Assembly (NCBI RefSeq): GCF_003605575.1
Contig: NZ_QKNY01000018.1
Coordinates: 496,001-560,000, forward strand
From: Halonotius aquaticus
GTDB lineage: Archaea; Halobacteriota; Halobacteria; Halobacteriales; Haloferacaceae
Length of the DNA stretch: 64,000 bases
Direction: 5' to 3'
Positions 17,652 to 27,408 of the stretch are shown in pieces (position 1 is the stretch's first letter; every line of letters starts with the position of its first letter). The notes below the pieces were generated by a model. That model did not search any database. It was not told the origin of the DNA and saw nothing but the letters and a program-made list of their open reading frames with translations. The translations under genes and the position numbers were made by a program.

Positions 17652-18332
17652 ATGAGCGCACGCGAGGAGTTCGACAGTTGGGCTGCCGAGGGTCGCGATA
17701 AGGGGATGGAGGATCGCCACTGGCATACCGCCAAACACGTCCTCGCGCGAATGCCAGTTGAGGCTGGCGAGACGGTCGTCGACCTTGGAACGGGCAGCGG
17801 CTACGCGCTGCGAGCCCTCCGGGAGACCGCCGATATCGGTCGCGGCTACGGCCTCGACGGCGCCCCAGAGATGGCACGCAACGCCGCCAGCTACACCGAC
17901 GACGACGCCATCGGCTTTCTCGTTGGCGACTTCGACGCCCTGCCGGTTGCCGACAACAGCGTCGACCACGTCTTCTCGATGGAGGCGTTCTACTACGCCC
18001 GCGATCCGAGTCATACGCTTGAAGAAATCCGGCGGATTCTCCGACCGGGCGGGACGTTCTACTGCGCGGTCAACTACTACGAGGAAAATGAGGCGAGCCA
18101 CACCTGGCAGGACAACATCGCCATCGAGATGACGCGCTGGAACAGGGCGGAGTACCGGGAGGCGTTTCGGGACGCCGGCCTCCATGTCGCCGAACAGGAT
18201 ACCATCGCCGACCGCGAGATCGACATCCCACCGGCCGAGGCGTTCCCAACTGATGACTGGGAGACGCGAGCGGCGATGGTCGATCGCTACCGGACGTGGG
18301 GGACGCTGCTAACCGTCGGTGTCACCCCATAG
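17652..18332 (+). CDS. Class I SAM-dependent methyltransferase
   Basis: This 226-residue methyltransferase has the SAM-binding motif VVDLGTGSGYALRAL (about 41-55), the acidic loop GYGLDGAPEM, and motif IV VDHVFSMEAFYYARD, giving a UbiE-like core. The substrate is not evident. It is divergent from the DUF2391-like gene 88 bases away. An in-frame ATG lies further upstream at 17619; ATG 17652 (MSAREEFDSWAAEG) is the conserved-looking start. Confidence 0.83.
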   Translation: MSAREEFDSWAAEGRDKGMEDRHWHTAKHVLARMPVEAGETVVDLGTGSGYALRALRETADIGRGYGLDGAPEMARNAASYTDDDAIGFLVGDFDALPVADNSVDHVFSMEAFYYARDPSHTLEEIRRILRPGGTFYCAVNYYEENEASHTWQDNIAIEMTRWNRAEYREAFRDAGLHVAEQDTIADREIDIPPAEAFPTDDWETRAAMVDRYRTWGTLLTVGVTP

Positions 18333-18458
18333 TGTCGTAGCGCACGGGAAAGCCAGACACTCGGGAAGCGTCGTGGCGATAAGCAGGCACCGCCGTCGAG
18401 TGCCAGTTCACCGGCCACGTCGTTGAAAAGATCGATACGGAGCAAGCAGTCACGTGAC

Positions 18459-20006
18459 TCACAGCACCGCCGCCGCGATCATCGGCGTCAAAAACGCCTC
18501 GATGAGCGCGGCAACAACGAGGACAACCGCCAACCCAAGCAACACCCGGTAGGCCAATCGGAAAGCGCCAACAAATCTTGAGAGGGTGGCCCGGCCGGTG
18601 ACGACATCGAGAGCCACAGCCGCGATATGGAACCCAAGCCCGCCGGCAATGAAGATGGCCGGCAGTTCGATAATCCCATGTGGGGCGACCAAGGCGAGAA
18701 ACGCCGTCGAGTCGATGACGCCGTATAGCCCACCGATGAGCGCGCCGTTGAGCAGCATATCAACGCCTGTTGGTACGCCGAGGGCAACCCCGCCGAAGGC
18801 GGCCGTCGCCGAGACGAGCCAGTTGTTGGCTGCCAGCATGACGAACGTGTCGACGGGGTAGCTGCCAAACACCATGCTCGGCTCGGCTGGCGTCGGAAGC
18901 TCCGCACCGAAGCCGCTCGTCGTCTGGAAGCCGATGATCGCAGCAGCAGTAAAGATAGCTGTCGCAAACACCACCGACAGCGGCGCATGCCGGAGGAAGC
19001 CACCAAGCGCGCCCACCCCATCGCGGAAGGCGGCGACGAAGCGAGTGCGGTGAGGCCGAGTCGGGTCGGCCGCAGGTGAGGGGTCAGTCGCCGGCGAATC
19101 ATCCGCTCCAGCCACGATCGGGAACAGCCGATCAGCATAGATGCCGAACTTCACGATATCGAGAAACGGCAACAACAACAGCGGCCCGACCAGTCCTGAG
19201 AGCTGTGAAACCCCGAGCAGCGAGAACAACGAGCCGAGGATCGACAGCACCGCAAACACGGTGAGTGCGACGAGAACATAGCCGATAAACGCCCAAGGGC
19301 GCGCGAAGGGGAGGCGCACACTCCGGCGAACACCGCCAACCAGCCCAACATCGTCGACAACGATCGACTGACCAACAAAGAGCAACAGTAACGAACTCAC
19401 CACAATGAGGCCGCCGCCGAGGAGAACGCCGACGACGGTAGTGACGGCACCGGCGGCCGGCGAAAGCGAAAACAGACTCACCCCGATCCCGATCGGGACA
19501 AGGCCGAGAACGGTAACCAGCGTCTGGAGGATCGACAGCCCAACGAACGACGACCAGTCAGCGGCAAGCCCCGCAAGGGCTGTTCGAATCCCATCGTCAC
19601 CATTGAGCGCGCCGTAGACGCCATGGAGGGCGACCGCATTCGAGAGGCCGGCAGCGACGACGCCGACGAGCAGTGCGCTCCCGACGCCGACGACCAACAG
19701 GGCGATGATAGCCGGCGAAAACACGTCGATGACGGCTGATTCAAGCCCTGCTGGGATATCCGGCGGCGTTGCTGCCATCGCCTCGGGGTCGAGATCGGTT
19801 GTTTGGAGATATGTTTCGAGTTCGGTCACCAGCGCTTCGAGGCGGCCATCGTTGACGAGGAGGGCGAGGACAGCACCGATTGACACCACCACCGGGACGC
19901 GGACGGTGGCGGTCAGCCCGATCCCGAGCAGATAGACCGGCAGCACCTCAGCCGGGCGGTCAACGAGGAGCCGAAGGCCGGTTTGGAGGGCGGATCCAAC
20001 GGTCAC
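18459..20006 (-). CDS. Stage II sporulation protein M (SpoIIM/DUF95) family membrane protein
   Basis: This 515-residue protein has two membrane parts. The N-terminal half (about 1-300) has roughly six helices and resembles haloarchaeal glycerophosphoryl-type membrane domains. The C-terminal half (about 330-515) carries the SpoIIM hallmark PHGIIELPAIFIAGGLGF. In bacteria SpoIIM belongs to a peptidoglycan-remodelling complex, which archaea lack, so its role here is unknown. It is divergent from uvrB by 165 bp. Confidence 0.8.
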   Translation of the reverse strand: MTVGSALQTGLRLLVDRPAEVLPVYLLGIGLTATVRVPVVVSIGAVLALLVNDGRLEALVTELETYLQTTDLDPEAMAATPPDIPAGLESAVIDVFSPAIIALLVVGVGSALLVGVVAAGLSNAVALHGVYGALNGDDGIRTALAGLAADWSSFVGLSILQTLVTVLGLVPIGIGVSLFSLSPAAGAVTTVVGVLLGGGLIVVSSLLLLFVGQSIVVDDVGLVGGVRRSVRLPFARPWAFIGYVLVALTVFAVLSILGSLFSLLGVSQLSGLVGPLLLLPFLDIVKFGIYADRLFPIVAGADDSPATDPSPAADPTRPHRTRFVAAFRDGVGALGGFLRHAPLSVVFATAIFTAAAIIGFQTTSGFGAELPTPAEPSMVFGSYPVDTFVMLAANNWLVSATAAFGGVALGVPTGVDMLLNGALIGGLYGVIDSTAFLALVAPHGIIELPAIFIAGGLGFHIAAVALDVVTGRATLSRFVGAFRLAYRVLLGLAVVLVVAALIEAFLTPMIAAAVL

Positions 20007-20171
20007 ACAGCGTCGTAGACATCGGGGGCCCCTAATGGCTCCGAATCACCGCGAACGCCGTGGCGACAGCACCCTGTGTCTGCAGTTTGCAGTCGAAACC
20101 GAGGTGGGTGAAACGAGACACACATCGCTGCCACCGGGGTCGTCAAGTGCGTTCGCCACCAACCACCGCCA

Positions 20172-22232
20172 ATGAGTGACGCGGATGCTGCGCCCCTCCA
20201 GCCCGACCGGCCGGGCGAGGATCGCCCCTTCACCGTCGACGCGCCGTTTGAGCCCGCGGGCGACCAGCCAGACGCCATCGAGCAGTTGGTCGCGGGCTAC
20301 GAGTCGGGGATGGACGAACAGACGCTGCTCGGCGTGACCGGATCGGGCAAGACGAACACGGTGTCGTGGGTCGTTGAAGAACTCGATACGCCGACGCTCG
20401 TCTTGGCGCACAACAAGACGCTGGCAGCCCAACTCTACGAGGAATTTCGGGAGCTGTTCCCCGACAATGCCGTCGAATACTTCGTCTCCTACTATGACTA
20501 CTACCAGCCCGAAGCCTACGTCGAGCAGACCGACACCTACATCGACAAGGATATGTCGATCAACGAGGAGATCGAGCGGCTGCGACACTCCGCGACCCGG
20601 TCGCTGTTGACGCGGGATGACGTAATCGTCGTCGCCAGCGTCTCGGCGATCTACGGGCTGGGTGATCCGAACAACTACCGCGAGATGGCCCTCGAACTGA
20701 CGGCGGGCCAGCAGATCGACCGCGACGACCTCCTCGGTCGGCTGGTCGACCTCAACTACGAGCGCAACGACGTTGACTTCCAGCAGGGCTCCTTCCGAGT
20801 GCGCGGCGACACCGTCGAGATCTTCCCGATGTACGGTCGCTACGCCGTCCGTGTGGAGTTTTGGGGCGATGAGATCGACCGCCTGCTGAAGATCGACACG
20901 CTCAACGGCGAAGTCCAGTCAACCGAGCCGGCGGCCCTCATCCACCCCGCCGAACACTACTCGATTCCCGAGGGCACCCTCGAACAGGCGATCAACGAGA
21001 TCGAGGCGTTGATGGAAGACCGTGTCCGGTACTTCGAGCGCGAGGGCGATCTCGTCGCCGCCCAGCGGATCGAGGAGCGGACAACCTTCGATATCGAGAT
21101 GTTGCAGGAGACGGGCTACTGCTCGGGGATCGAAAACTACTCGGTTCACATGTCGGATCGAGAGTCCGGCGAAGCCCCCTACACACTGCTCGATTACTTC
21201 CCCGACGATTTCCTGTGTGTCGTTGATGAGTCACACGTTACCTTGCCACAAATCAAGGGCCAATACGAGGGCGACAAATCCCGCAAGGACTCGCTGGTCG
21301 AAAACGGGTTCCGGCTACCGACGGCCTACGACAACCGCCCGCTGACCTTCGAGGAGTTCGAGGAGAAGACGAACCGGATGCTCTACGTGAGTGCGACGCC
21401 CGGCGACTACGAACTGGAGCACTCCGCACAGGTCGTCGAGCAGATCGTCCGGCCGACCTACCTCGTCGATCCCGCCGTCGAAACCGCGCCCGCGACCGGC
21501 CAGATCGACGACCTGACCGACCGCATCGACGAGCGGATCGACCGCGACGAACGAACGCTCGTCACGACGCTCACCAAGCGGATGGCCGAAGACCTCACCG
21601 AGTATCTCGAAGAAAGCGGCGTCGATGTCGCTTACATGCACGACGAGACCGACACGCTCGAACGCCACGAGCTGATCCGAAGCCTCCGGCTCGGCGAGAT
21701 CGACGTGCTGGTCGGCATCAACCTCCTGCGCGAGGGGCTGGATATTCCGGAGGTCTCGCTGGTGGCGATTCTCGACGCCGATCAAGAGGGCTTCCTCCGC
21801 TCGGAGACGACACTCGTCCAGACAATGGGGCGGGCCGCCCGCAACGTCAACGGCGAAGTCGTTCTCTACGCCGACGAGACGACCGACGCGATGGAGGCCG
21901 CTATCGACGAAACCCAGCGTCGCCGCCGGATTCAACGCGAGTTCAACGAAGAACACGGCCACGAGCCGACAACGATTGACAAAGCCATCGGCGAGACGAA
22001 CCTGCCGGGGTCGAAAACCGACACCGGCGGCGTGGCGACCGACCAACCGACGACCGACGACGAGGCCGCCCGCCAGATCGAGCAGTTGGAAGATCGAATG
22101 CAGGAGGCCGCCAACAATCTCGAATTCGAACTCGCCGCTGACATCCGTGACCGGATTCGGGAGCTACGCCAGGAGTTCGATCTCGACGGCGGTGACGAGG
22201 GCGTTGCACCCGAAACAGAGCCGGAGTTCTGA
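20172..22232 (+). CDS. uvrB: UvrABC system protein B
   Basis: This 686-residue damage-verifying helicase is the central subunit of bacterial-type nucleotide excision repair, which haloarchaea possess. It has Walker A GVTGSGKT (54-61), the beta-hairpin [10 protein letters not shown] that inserts between DNA strands, DESHVTLPQ, helicase motifs [16 protein letters not shown] and TMGRAARN, and a C-terminal UVR domain that binds UvrC. uvrC lies 5 kb to the right; uvrA is not in the window. A partial copy of the last 29 bases occurs at 23062-23090. Confidence 0.97.
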   Translation: MSDADAAPLQPDRPGEDRPFTVDAPFEPAGDQPDAIEQLVAGYESGMDEQTLLGVTGSGKTNTVSWVVEELDTPTLVLAHNKTLAAQLYEEFRELFPDNAVEYFVSYYDYYQPEAYVEQTDTYIDKDMSINEEIERLRHSATRSLLTRDDVIVVASVSAIYGLGDPNNYREMALELTAGQQIDRDDLLGRLVDLNYERNDVDFQQGSFRVRGDTVEIFPMYGRYAVRVEFWGDEIDRLLKIDTLNGEVQSTEPAALIHPAEHYSIPEGTLEQAINEIEALMEDRVRYFEREGDLVAAQRIEERTTFDIEMLQETGYCSGIENYSVHMSDRESGEAPYTLLDYFPDDFLCVVDESHVTLPQIKGQYEGDKSRKDSLVENGFRLPTAYDNRPLTFEEFEEKTNRMLYVSATPGDYELEHSAQVVEQIVRPTYLVDPAVETAPATGQIDDLTDRIDERIDRDERTLVTTLTKRMAEDLTEYLEESGVDVAYMHDETDTLERHELIRSLRLGEIDVLVGINLLREGLDIPEVSLVAILDADQEGFLRSETTLVQTMGRAARNVNGEVVLYADETTDAMEAAIDETQRRRRIQREFNEEHGHEPTTIDKAIGETNLPGSKTDTGGVATDQPTTDDEAARQIEQLEDRMQEAANNLEFELAADIRDRIRELRQEFDLDGGDEGVAPETEPEF

Positions 22233-22278
22233 AACAGGATCGTCACCCCCGATATCCGGATGGCTGGCTGGCGTACTA

Positions 22279-22944
22279 TCACACACGGTCAGTCGACACA
22301 TCTGTATTCACGATCCCGGTCGTGAGGATGTACTGGACGGCCTGTTCAACAGTCATATCGACATCTTCGATCCTGCTGACCGGGACATGGGTGAGATGAC
22401 CGCCCATCACCGGATTGGGAGCCATCGGGAGGAAGACAGTTTGATACGTTGCCGAATCATCGCCCATGAGACGGTTGGCAGCCGTCTCAACGCTTTCCGG
22501 TGGCGATTCAGACGTGAGAAACGCCAGAGTGTAGGCGTTGTCGGCTGGAAACTCGACCAGTTTCACCTCCCGAAACTGGGCGCCATCTTCGCTGGGATCC
22601 AACACCAGATCGCTCATCTGCCGCGTTGTCTGATAGACCGATCCGATGCCCGGGATCTGTGTCACATAGCTATCCACCGTTTTGATGATGTTCTCGCCGA
22701 CCTGCTGTTGTGCGACCGTTCCGATTACCAACACCAAAATCGCAATGAGCACCACACTCAACGCCTGAATAATAATCACGACGGTCTCCGATTCAACACC
22801 ACTCTCAGACAGTATCTCACTGATCGGTGAGAGTGCCCCGCCGATAAAATTAAACAGAGACAACAGTACCCACGCAGACACAGCGAGTGGGATTACTACG
22901 GCGATACCCGTCAGAAACCTCGTTTTGAGATGTTGCTCTGGCAT
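22279..22944 (-). CDS. DUF502 family membrane protein
   Basis: This 221-residue protein has two N-terminal membrane helices (about 9-35 and 55-78). A domain containing IPGIGSVYQTTRQM and FLPMAPNPVMGGHLTHVP follows. These are the DUF502 hallmarks. Function is not established. It is flanked on both sides by a near-identical 29-base sequence derived from the end of uvrB. Confidence 0.85.
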   Translation of the reverse strand: MPEQHLKTRFLTGIAVVIPLAVSAWVLLSLFNFIGGALSPISEILSESGVESETVVIIIQALSVVLIAILVLVIGTVAQQQVGENIIKTVDSYVTQIPGIGSVYQTTRQMSDLVLDPSEDGAQFREVKLVEFPADNAYTLAFLTSESPPESVETAANRLMGDDSATYQTVFLPMAPNPVMGGHLTHVPVSRIEDVDMTVEQAVQYILTTGIVNTDVSTDRV

Positions 22945-23061
22945 CTAACGCAGGCGTGTCGCCGTAGGATAAAGAAGGTTACAGCGGGGGAGGACGCGAG
23001 TGCGCTGTGTCCGCCACTCAGCCGACGAGAAGGGTATGAAGAGACCGAGTGAAAGACACCC

Positions 23062-23090
23062 TTGCACCCAAAACAGAGCCCGAGTGCTGA
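23062..23090 (+). repeat. Partial duplicate of the uvrB 3' end
   Basis: The 29 bases match 22204-22232, the last codons and stop of uvrB, at 26 of 29 positions and in the same orientation. TTGCACCC, AAACAGAGCC and the stop context CTGA are shared. The two copies bracket the DUF502 gene. Confidence 0.75.
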
Positions 23091-23159
23091 GCGACAGACC
23101 ATCATCACCCACCGGGAACCGCGGAAACGCCTTTGACTGTGCACCGCGAGGAGGTAGAT

Positions 23160-23441
23160 ATGGACTCATCGTCGGCCGACGCCAGCCCGCAGTTCGACGA
23201 GATCGACCCGCCGGCGGTCGACAACTGGCTTGATCTGATCGACCACCTCACCGGCGAACTCGCTGAAAACGAGGAGGCACTCGAATGCGAACTCGACGAC
23301 GTAACCCTCGACATCCCGATGCGGATGAGCCCTGACGCCGAAACCGCCCGCTGGAAGTTCGATGGCGACGTAACCGTCAGCCTCGGGGAAGTGCGCGTCC
23401 CACTCCGAGAGTGGCGCGAATACTGGGACAACGCCGAATAA
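23160..23441 (+). CDS. Small acidic haloarchaeal protein
   Basis: This 93-residue, highly acidic soluble protein ends VRVPLREWREYWDNAE and contains LDLIDHLTGELAENEE and LDIPMRMSPDAETARWKFDGDV. No known domain is recognised. The pattern of hydrophobic residues suggests a compact alpha/beta fold. Its stop abuts the stop of the SPFH gene directly. ATG 23160 was chosen; an upstream GTG-type extension would add nine residues. Confidence 0.72.
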   Translation: MDSSSADASPQFDEIDPPAVDNWLDLIDHLTGELAENEEALECELDDVTLDIPMRMSPDAETARWKFDGDVTVSLGEVRVPLREWREYWDNAE

Positions 23442-24614
23442 CTATTCCATCTCGGCGTCGGGTTCGACATCGGGTTCGAGATCAAGTTCCTCCTCATCGT
23501 CAACCTCAACACCGACATTCGAGTGGTCGGCCTCCGTGAGATTCGTCAGCAGTTCGTCGATATTGTCGAGCCCAAGGATCGACCGCGTTTCCTCGTCGAA
23601 ATCCCGGCTTTCGAGTGCGGAGGCCGCCGACTGGGTGTCACCCCCGCTGAGATGGCCGCCGTAGCGACCGACCAGCGAGGTGAGTTCCTGCGGGATGATG
23701 AACGTCGAGGAGTCGCCCTGGCCGATGCGTTCGAGACTCTCCATGCCGCGTTCGATGATTGCGCGTTCGCCCATCGACTCGGCAGATTTGGCGCGAAGCA
23801 CCGTGGAGATAGCGTCACCTTGCGCTTCGAGGATCTGGCTCTGTTTGTCACCCTGTGATCGGATGATATCGGCCTGTTTGTCACCCTCAGCGGTTTCGAC
23901 GGCCGAGCGGCGTTCACCCTGTGCTTCGAGGATCATCGCCCGGCGACGACGCTCGGCGGAGCTCTGTTCTTCCATCGCGCTTTTGACGCCGGCGGCGGGG
24001 CTGACTTCCCGCACCTCGACGGCTTCAACGCTGATCCCCCACTCGTCGGTCGGCTCGTCGAGATCGCGGCGAATGCGGCTGTTGATCTCATCGCGCCGCG
24101 AGAGCGTATCGTCGAGTTCGAGGTCGCCGATCACGGCTCGGAGCGTCGTCTGCGCGAGATTCGAGATCGCGGTTTCGTAGTTATCAACCTCCAGAAACGC
24201 CTTTTTCGCGTCGACGATCCGGTAGTAGACGACCGCGTCGGCCGTGACCGGCGAGTTGTCACGGGTGATCGCCTCCTGTGGGGCCACGTCGATGACGCGG
24301 GTGCGGACATCGAAGGCGTAGGTACGGGAGACAAACGGCGGGACAAGATGCAGCCCCGGTTCGAGCAGGCTGCGGTACTCGCCGAAGACCGTCAGCGCGC
24401 GCTTTTCGTAGGCGTCGACGATCTCAACGGCGCTGACGAGGGTGACCGCGAGGACAAAGAGGGCAAGCGCGCCGACGGCAACGATCGGATCGAGACTGGC
24501 GAAGACTAACAGCCCGACGACGGCGGCACCAACGGCGGCCACCGTTCGCCAAACGCCATCGGGGATGTCATCGCTGAGGGCGGCGAGTTCATCGAACTCA
24601 GAGCGGGAGGACAT
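23442..24614 (-). CDS. SPFH/stomatin-like membrane protein
   Basis: This 390-residue protein has two N-terminal hydrophobic segments (about 22-65), an SPFH (band 7) domain (about 72-250; FGEYRSLLEPGLHLVPPF, DVAPQEAITRDNSPVTADAVV), and a helical repeat rich in AQGERRSAVE and QGDKQ units. A conserved later segment (FIIPQELTSLVGRYG) precedes a Glu-rich tail. Stomatins form membrane microdomains, often with a protease partner. No NfeD-type gene is adjacent. ATG 24614 begins the conserved N terminus. Confidence 0.88.
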   Translation of the reverse strand: MSSRSEFDELAALSDDIPDGVWRTVAAVGAAVVGLLVFASLDPIVAVGALALFVLAVTLVSAVEIVDAYEKRALTVFGEYRSLLEPGLHLVPPFVSRTYAFDVRTRVIDVAPQEAITRDNSPVTADAVVYYRIVDAKKAFLEVDNYETAISNLAQTTLRAVIGDLELDDTLSRRDEINSRIRRDLDEPTDEWGISVEAVEVREVSPAAGVKSAMEEQSSAERRRRAMILEAQGERRSAVETAEGDKQADIIRSQGDKQSQILEAQGDAISTVLRAKSAESMGERAIIERGMESLERIGQGDSSTFIIPQELTSLVGRYGGHLSGGDTQSAASALESRDFDEETRSILGLDNIDELLTNLTEADHSNVGVEVDDEEELDLEPDVEPDAEME

Positions 24615-24721
24615 AGCGGAACAAGGCGATGGCGACACTTACGCCTATCCCCCGCTGGCGACGATGCCGGTGGGGTCGACACGAAAGGAGCGTTTTTGAG
24701 CTCACGGAACCGAACACTGGT

Positions 24722-25255
24722 GTGTTCAGCCTCAACGTCCCCGTTCCGGGAGCCGTCAAGCGGCTCGCAAACGACCTCCAGCCACAACTCCTCGATTTCG
24801 AGCAGGTTCGGGACGACCACACGCTCGTCGTCAAGCGGTTCCCGGACGACGAGTTGGCAAACGGCCATCCGGAGCATCAGTTAGCGACGCTGCAGGAACG
24901 GCTGCGACCGGTGATCAGCGGGTTGCCTGCAGTCGAAGCAAAGGTTACGGGGATCGACAGCTTCGAGCAGCCGGTACGTGGCGACGGCCCAGTGGTGTAT
25001 CTCACCATCGAGAGCCCCGGACTCAACCGGATTCACCGCACGCTTACCGACTCATTTGGCGTGGTTGATGATCTCGAAGGCGACGACTACACGCCGCACG
25101 TCACGCTGGCTCGCGGCGGGTCGGCTGCGGCAGCAGCGGCCGCAGAGCAGTTGCGAGCGCGGGAGATCGATCCGGTCACCTGGACGGTCTCTGCGCTCGT
25201 AATCTGGGATTCGAGACACCGCACGCCGGCGTCGCGGTTCGGACTGCCAGCCTGA
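24722..25255 (+). CDS. 2H phosphoesterase (RNA 2',3'-cyclic phosphodiesterase / LigT-like)
   Basis: This 177-residue protein has the two histidine motifs of the 2H superfamily: HTLVVKRF near residue 38 and HVTLARGG near residue 124. These enzymes hydrolyse 2',3'-cyclic phosphates or, in vitro, join 2'-5' RNA ends. The GTG start at 24722 (VFSLNVPVPG) matches the expected N terminus. An ATG at 24629 would add 31 atypical, Arg-rich residues and sit almost on the SPFH start. It converges on the P450 gene. Confidence 0.75.
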   Translation: MFSLNVPVPGAVKRLANDLQPQLLDFEQVRDDHTLVVKRFPDDELANGHPEHQLATLQERLRPVISGLPAVEAKVTGIDSFEQPVRGDGPVVYLTIESPGLNRIHRTLTDSFGVVDDLEGDDYTPHVTLARGGSAAAAAAAEQLRAREIDPVTWTVSALVIWDSRHRTPASRFGLPA

Positions 25256-25271
25256 TCGGCGATCGGCGTCG

Positions 25272-26633
25272 CTATCTGGATTCCAGCCGCATCGCCACCG
25301 GCTCCTTCGGGTGCATCGTCAGCGACCCGCGGAGGTCCAAGGCGTCGCCAAGGTAGTCGAGTCGGTACTCCTGAGCGACGGTGGCGAGGATCAGCTTCGC
25401 TTCGAGCATCGAGAACTGCTTGCCGATGCAGTGCCGGGGGCCGCCGCCGAACGGGAAGAACGAAAACCGCGGCCGGTCGGCCGCCCGCTCCGGCGTCCAG
25501 CGATCAGGATCGAACTGGTCGGGATTGTCGTACCACCGCGGCGACCGGTGGACGACCCACTGCGGCAACATCAGGCCGCTGCCGGCCGGAATGCGGTAGC
25601 CGCCGATCTTGACATCGGCTGTCGCCTCACGGAACAGCGTGTACACCGGCGGGTAGAGCCGCATCGCCTCGTTCAGTACCTGCTCGGTGTACTCCAACTG
25701 TCGTGCGTCGGCCGCCGTCGGTGTCGCGCCGCCGAGTACCGAATCGAGTTCGGCATGGAGACGACGCTCGACCGCTGGATGTTGGGAGAGCAGATACCAG
25801 GTATAGGTCAGCATGAGCGCGGTCGTGTCGTGGCCGGCCAACAGCATCGTCATCATCTCATCACGGATCTGTCGGTCAGTCTGCTCGCCGCGATCCTTCG
25901 CGCGGAGCAACAGCGACAGCAGATCCATCGGCTCGTCAGTGTCGGCGTCGACGGGGGTGTCCGCGCCGGCCTCGTAGCCGCGTTGGCGGCGGTCGGCGAC
26001 GATGTCGTCGATCACCGATTCGAGGTCGGCGATCGCCGCCCGGAACTCGCGGTTCTCGGCGGTTGGGGCCCAGTCAGGGATCAGTCGGCGGAACGGATCG
26101 GGCTCGAAGCGCGCACCCAGCGGTTCGAGGTTTTCTTGAACTCGCTGAACCCGCTTTTCGCTGATATCGGTGCCCAACATCGCGGTGACGATGATCCGCA
26201 CCGTGAGCCGGGCCATCTCGATTTGGATGTCGAGGCGGTCGCCGTCGTTCCAGTCGCCGACCGCCGACTCGGTGTGCTCGACCATCATATCGCCGAGCGT
26301 CCGGATCCGACGGCCATGGAAAGCGGGGTTCGCCAGTTGGCGTTGCTGTTGCCACGTCTCGCCCTCGCTCAACAGCAGCCCATCACCCAGCAGTTCATAG
26401 ATCGCGTCGTCGCCGAGATCCAGTTTTGGGAACCGGTCGGGTTCGGTGACGAGGACGCGCTTGATGTCCTGTGGGTTCGTCAGCATATACAGCGGGATCG
26501 GGCCGAGATCGAAGGCGACGACGTCGCCGTAAGCGTCGGCGCAGGCCGTCATGAACTGGAAGGGGTCATCGGCGAACTGCTGGCCGTTACCGAACAGCGG
26601 GACACCCTGCGGACCCGGGGGCCGAATACTCAT
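25272..26633 (-). CDS. Cytochrome P450
   Basis: This 453-residue haem monooxygenase has all core motifs: the I-helix AGHDTT, ExxR in NEAMRLYPP, the meander DPDRWTPERA, and the haem loop FFPFGGGPRHCIGKQF with thiolate ligand Cys402. It lacks a membrane anchor and is probably soluble. Substrate and redox partner are unknown; no ferredoxin gene is adjacent. Similar CYPs are scattered among haloarchaea, some linked to carotenoid or fatty acid oxidation. Confidence 0.94.
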   Translation of the reverse strand: MSIRPPGPQGVPLFGNGQQFADDPFQFMTACADAYGDVVAFDLGPIPLYMLTNPQDIKRVLVTEPDRFPKLDLGDDAIYELLGDGLLLSEGETWQQQRQLANPAFHGRRIRTLGDMMVEHTESAVGDWNDGDRLDIQIEMARLTVRIIVTAMLGTDISEKRVQRVQENLEPLGARFEPDPFRRLIPDWAPTAENREFRAAIADLESVIDDIVADRRQRGYEAGADTPVDADTDEPMDLLSLLLRAKDRGEQTDRQIRDEMMTMLLAGHDTTALMLTYTWYLLSQHPAVERRLHAELDSVLGGATPTAADARQLEYTEQVLNEAMRLYPPVYTLFREATADVKIGGYRIPAGSGLMLPQWVVHRSPRWYDNPDQFDPDRWTPERAADRPRFSFFPFGGGPRHCIGKQFSMLEAKLILATVAQEYRLDYLGDALDLRGSLTMHPKEPVAMRLESR

Positions 26634-26736
26634 AGATTTGGTTGGGGACGAACGAGATTAAGGGTTCGGCCGGGGGCTCCCAAGAGGGAGTATCCCGGAG
26701 TACTACCGCGAAGCAAACCGTCTGCGGCGAGCGGTA

Positions 26737-26949
26737 TTAGAACAGTGCCCCAAGCAGCGCAAACAGCACCACCACCAGCAACGCATACGCGAGGATGCCG
26801 CCCGCGTAAATCTTCGATAAGGGTTCATCCTCGAAGCCGGCACGCGGCGAAAGAAGGAAGAAGAGCATCGCCGGGGTCGACAACACGATCCGACCGATAT
26901 CCGCCCGCCCGTTGGCCAACAGTCGCCGGAGAGTTTGCTCGTATTCCAT
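26737..26949 (-). CDS. Small membrane protein (70 residues)
   Basis: This protein begins MEYEQTLRRLLANGRADIGR and has two hydrophobic segments (about 21-36 and 49-70) separated by a charged loop (SPRAGFEDEPLSK). ATG 26949 is the natural start; the longer open frame upstream runs antisense through other sequence. Function is unknown. It sits between the P450 gene and another small leftward gene. Confidence 0.62.
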   Translation of the reverse strand: MEYEQTLRRLLANGRADIGRIVLSTPAMLFFLLSPRAGFEDEPLSKIYAGGILAYALLVVVLFALLGALF

Positions 26950-27049
26950 CGGTGTTGTGAGAATGTTGCCAGCGACCGACAAAAAGACCGCGAGACAAGA
27001 TGGAGGCTGCCGTGCGACGAGCCCGCTCGTAGCGCCGGTCGCACCAGCC

Positions 27050-27307
27050 TCAGATCGGGTCGTCCGGATCGTGGCTCTCGGCGACCGATTGGGCTTCCGT
27101 CGCATATCGAGATTGCTCATCGGGATCAACCGGAGCAAGATCATCCTCGTCGGCGTCGATGGCAGCGGTAATCGGCTCGCTTCGCTGTTGGAGGAGCGTT
27201 GCCGATAGCTCCTTGCGAAGCTGTTGGGTGCCGTCAGTCGTCGCATACACGAACGAGATCAGGTTGCGGTCGTCGTACTCGCGTTCGACCAGCCAGAGCC
27301 GGGCCAT
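27050..27307 (-). CDS. Small conserved haloarchaeal protein
   Basis: This 85-residue acidic protein starts [26 protein letters not shown] and has a C-terminal [24 protein letters not shown] recall similar short proteins in other haloarchaea but no function. ATG 27307 was chosen; the frame extends 15 residues further without a better start. It is divergent from uvrC by about 100 bp. Confidence 0.68.
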   Translation of the reverse strand: MARLWLVEREYDDRNLISFVYATTDGTQQLRKELSATLLQQRSEPITAAIDADEDDLAPVDPDEQSRYATEAQSVAESHDPDDPI

Positions 27308-27408
27308 ACCAAGAGGTATCGAAGGACCAACATGTGGCTGTCGATCCGACACGACCCCGTCAGTGCTGCTATCGCGTTACGTTCAATTGTCTGCCACCGG
27401 TACTGTCG

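Noticed and set aside
27199-27408. Long N-terminal extension of UvrC
   Set aside because: It is Arg/Cys-rich, overlaps the divergent small gene, and precedes the conserved start of the GIY-YIG domain.
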